Shown one piece after another: positions 4,954 through 5,443 of a DNA stretch of 5,443 nt. The notes under the pieces were generated by a model. It was not told where the DNA came from and ran no database searches. It was given only the letters and a program-made list of their open reading frames with translations. Origin of the DNA: Candidatus Saccharimonadota bacterium. Lineage in GTDB: Bacteria; Patescibacteriota; Saccharimonadia; Saccharimonadales; Saccharimonadaceae. The stretch lies in contig WRKS01000045.1 of assembly GCA_009778015.1 (NCBI GenBank), positions 1 to 5,443 on the forward strand. The letters are read 5' to 3'. The translations under genes were made by a program, and so were the position numbers. The first letter of the stretch is position 1. The number at the start of each line of letters is the position of its first letter.

Positions 4954-5443
4954 ATGAAAAGCGCCAAGAACTCCACCGTCGTCGGCTATTTGCCAAACGA
5001 ATCCCCGTCACCCGGTAAATTGCTGGTCTTTTCACTTCAGCAGTTTATCACCATGTTCCCCGCCACCGTCCTGGCCGCCTTACTCATGGGTTTCCACACC
5101 TCAACCGCTCTCTTCGCATCTGGTGTGGCCACCATCGCGACCCAACTCGTCACCAAGTTTTTCAGCAAGGACAAAATCGCCATCCCACTTTACTACGGTA
5201 GCAGCTTCAGTTTCATCGCCGCCGTTGCCGCCCTCACTGGCGTCAAAGCCTTCGGCGAAGTCGCGCCCGACGCCCTCATCGGCCAGGCCCAGTTCGGCAT
5301 CATTATGGCCGGCGTCGCTTCGGCCCTCGCCGGGCTACTTGTCGCACGCGTTGGTATGGCCAAGATTGAGAAGGTCCTGCCCCCGTCTGTCACTGGTTCG
5401 GTCGCCCTCATCGTCGGCGGGTCGCTTTTCGTCGTCGCCCTCA
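4954..5443 (+). CDS. NCS2-family nucleobase (uracil/xanthine-type) permease, N-terminal 163 residues
   Basis: The frame from the ATG at 4954 is open to the window edge, so the protein is incomplete; family members usually exceed 400 residues. The N-terminal segment FSLQQFITMFPATVL matches the first helix of NCS2/UraA-type transporters, which begins with a conserved LQ pair. A YYGSSFSFI motif (about residues 80-88) corresponds to the substrate-site helix of that family. Further hydrophobic helices lie near 36-63, 84-95, 112-131 and 143-163. These proteins import uracil, xanthine or related bases with protons across the inner membrane; the substrate cannot be decided from this half. Codons end mostly in C (GCC, ATC, CTC, GTC), unlike the G-ending minus-strand genes, consistent with a strand-wide base skew rather than necessarily with transfer. 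The gene is divergent from the tRNA and appears to be monocistronic so far. Confidence 0.88.
   Translation, partial: MKSAKNSTVVGYLPNESPSPGKLLVFSLQQFITMFPATVLAALLMGFHTSTALFASGVATIATQLVTKFFSKDKIAIPLYYGSSFSFIAAVAALTGVKAFGEVAPDALIGQAQFGIIMAGVASALAGLLVARVGMAKIEKVLPPSVTGSVALIVGGSLFVVAL

Overview
The window looks like a chromosomal segment of a small-genome bacterium of the Patescibacteria (CPR), most plausibly Saccharibacteria (TM7). This placement is an inference from gene content: a very large, poorly recognisable multi-spanning membrane protein is translationally coupled to a secreted GH73 glucosaminidase, a pairing I associate with type IV secretion/pilus-like loci of that group. The compact intergenic regions and the standard use of UGA as a stop also fit. 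Nothing here proves the phylum.

Layout, right to left along the minus strand: tRNA-Arg(CCT) at 4734-4809, a terminator, then the promoter and gene of a 205-aa lipoprotein (3962-4579). A second terminator and promoter follow, then a 1056-aa membrane protein (693-3863). A glucosaminidase (1-696) starts on an ATGA overlap with the stop of the large gene and runs off the left edge. On the plus strand, divergent from the tRNA, an NCS2 uracil/xanthine-type permease begins at 4954 and runs off the right edge, behind a consensus-like promoter and a structured leader.

How the parts may work together: the membrane protein and the GH73 hydrolase form one transcription/translation unit, so their products probably act together at the envelope, the hydrolase cutting peptidoglycan and the membrane protein anchoring or forming part of an envelope-spanning machine. 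The lipoprotein has its own promoter but lies just upstream and may serve the same surface. The permease is an unrelated nucleobase-uptake gene.

Most notable signals: (i) the large gene appears to have an essentially leaderless mRNA, with a promoter embedded in the preceding terminator; (ii) the same terminator-into-promoter overlap occurs at the lipoprotein gene; (iii) a perfect 17-bp tandem duplication covers the 3' end of the tRNA gene; (iv) two identical 10-bp palindromes sit 12 bp apart in the divergent tRNA/permease promoter region; (v) the permease leader can fold into a hairpin and a Shine-Dalgarno-masking stem. No CRISPR array, insertion sequence or rRNA was seen, and there is no gene-free stretch above 300 bases.
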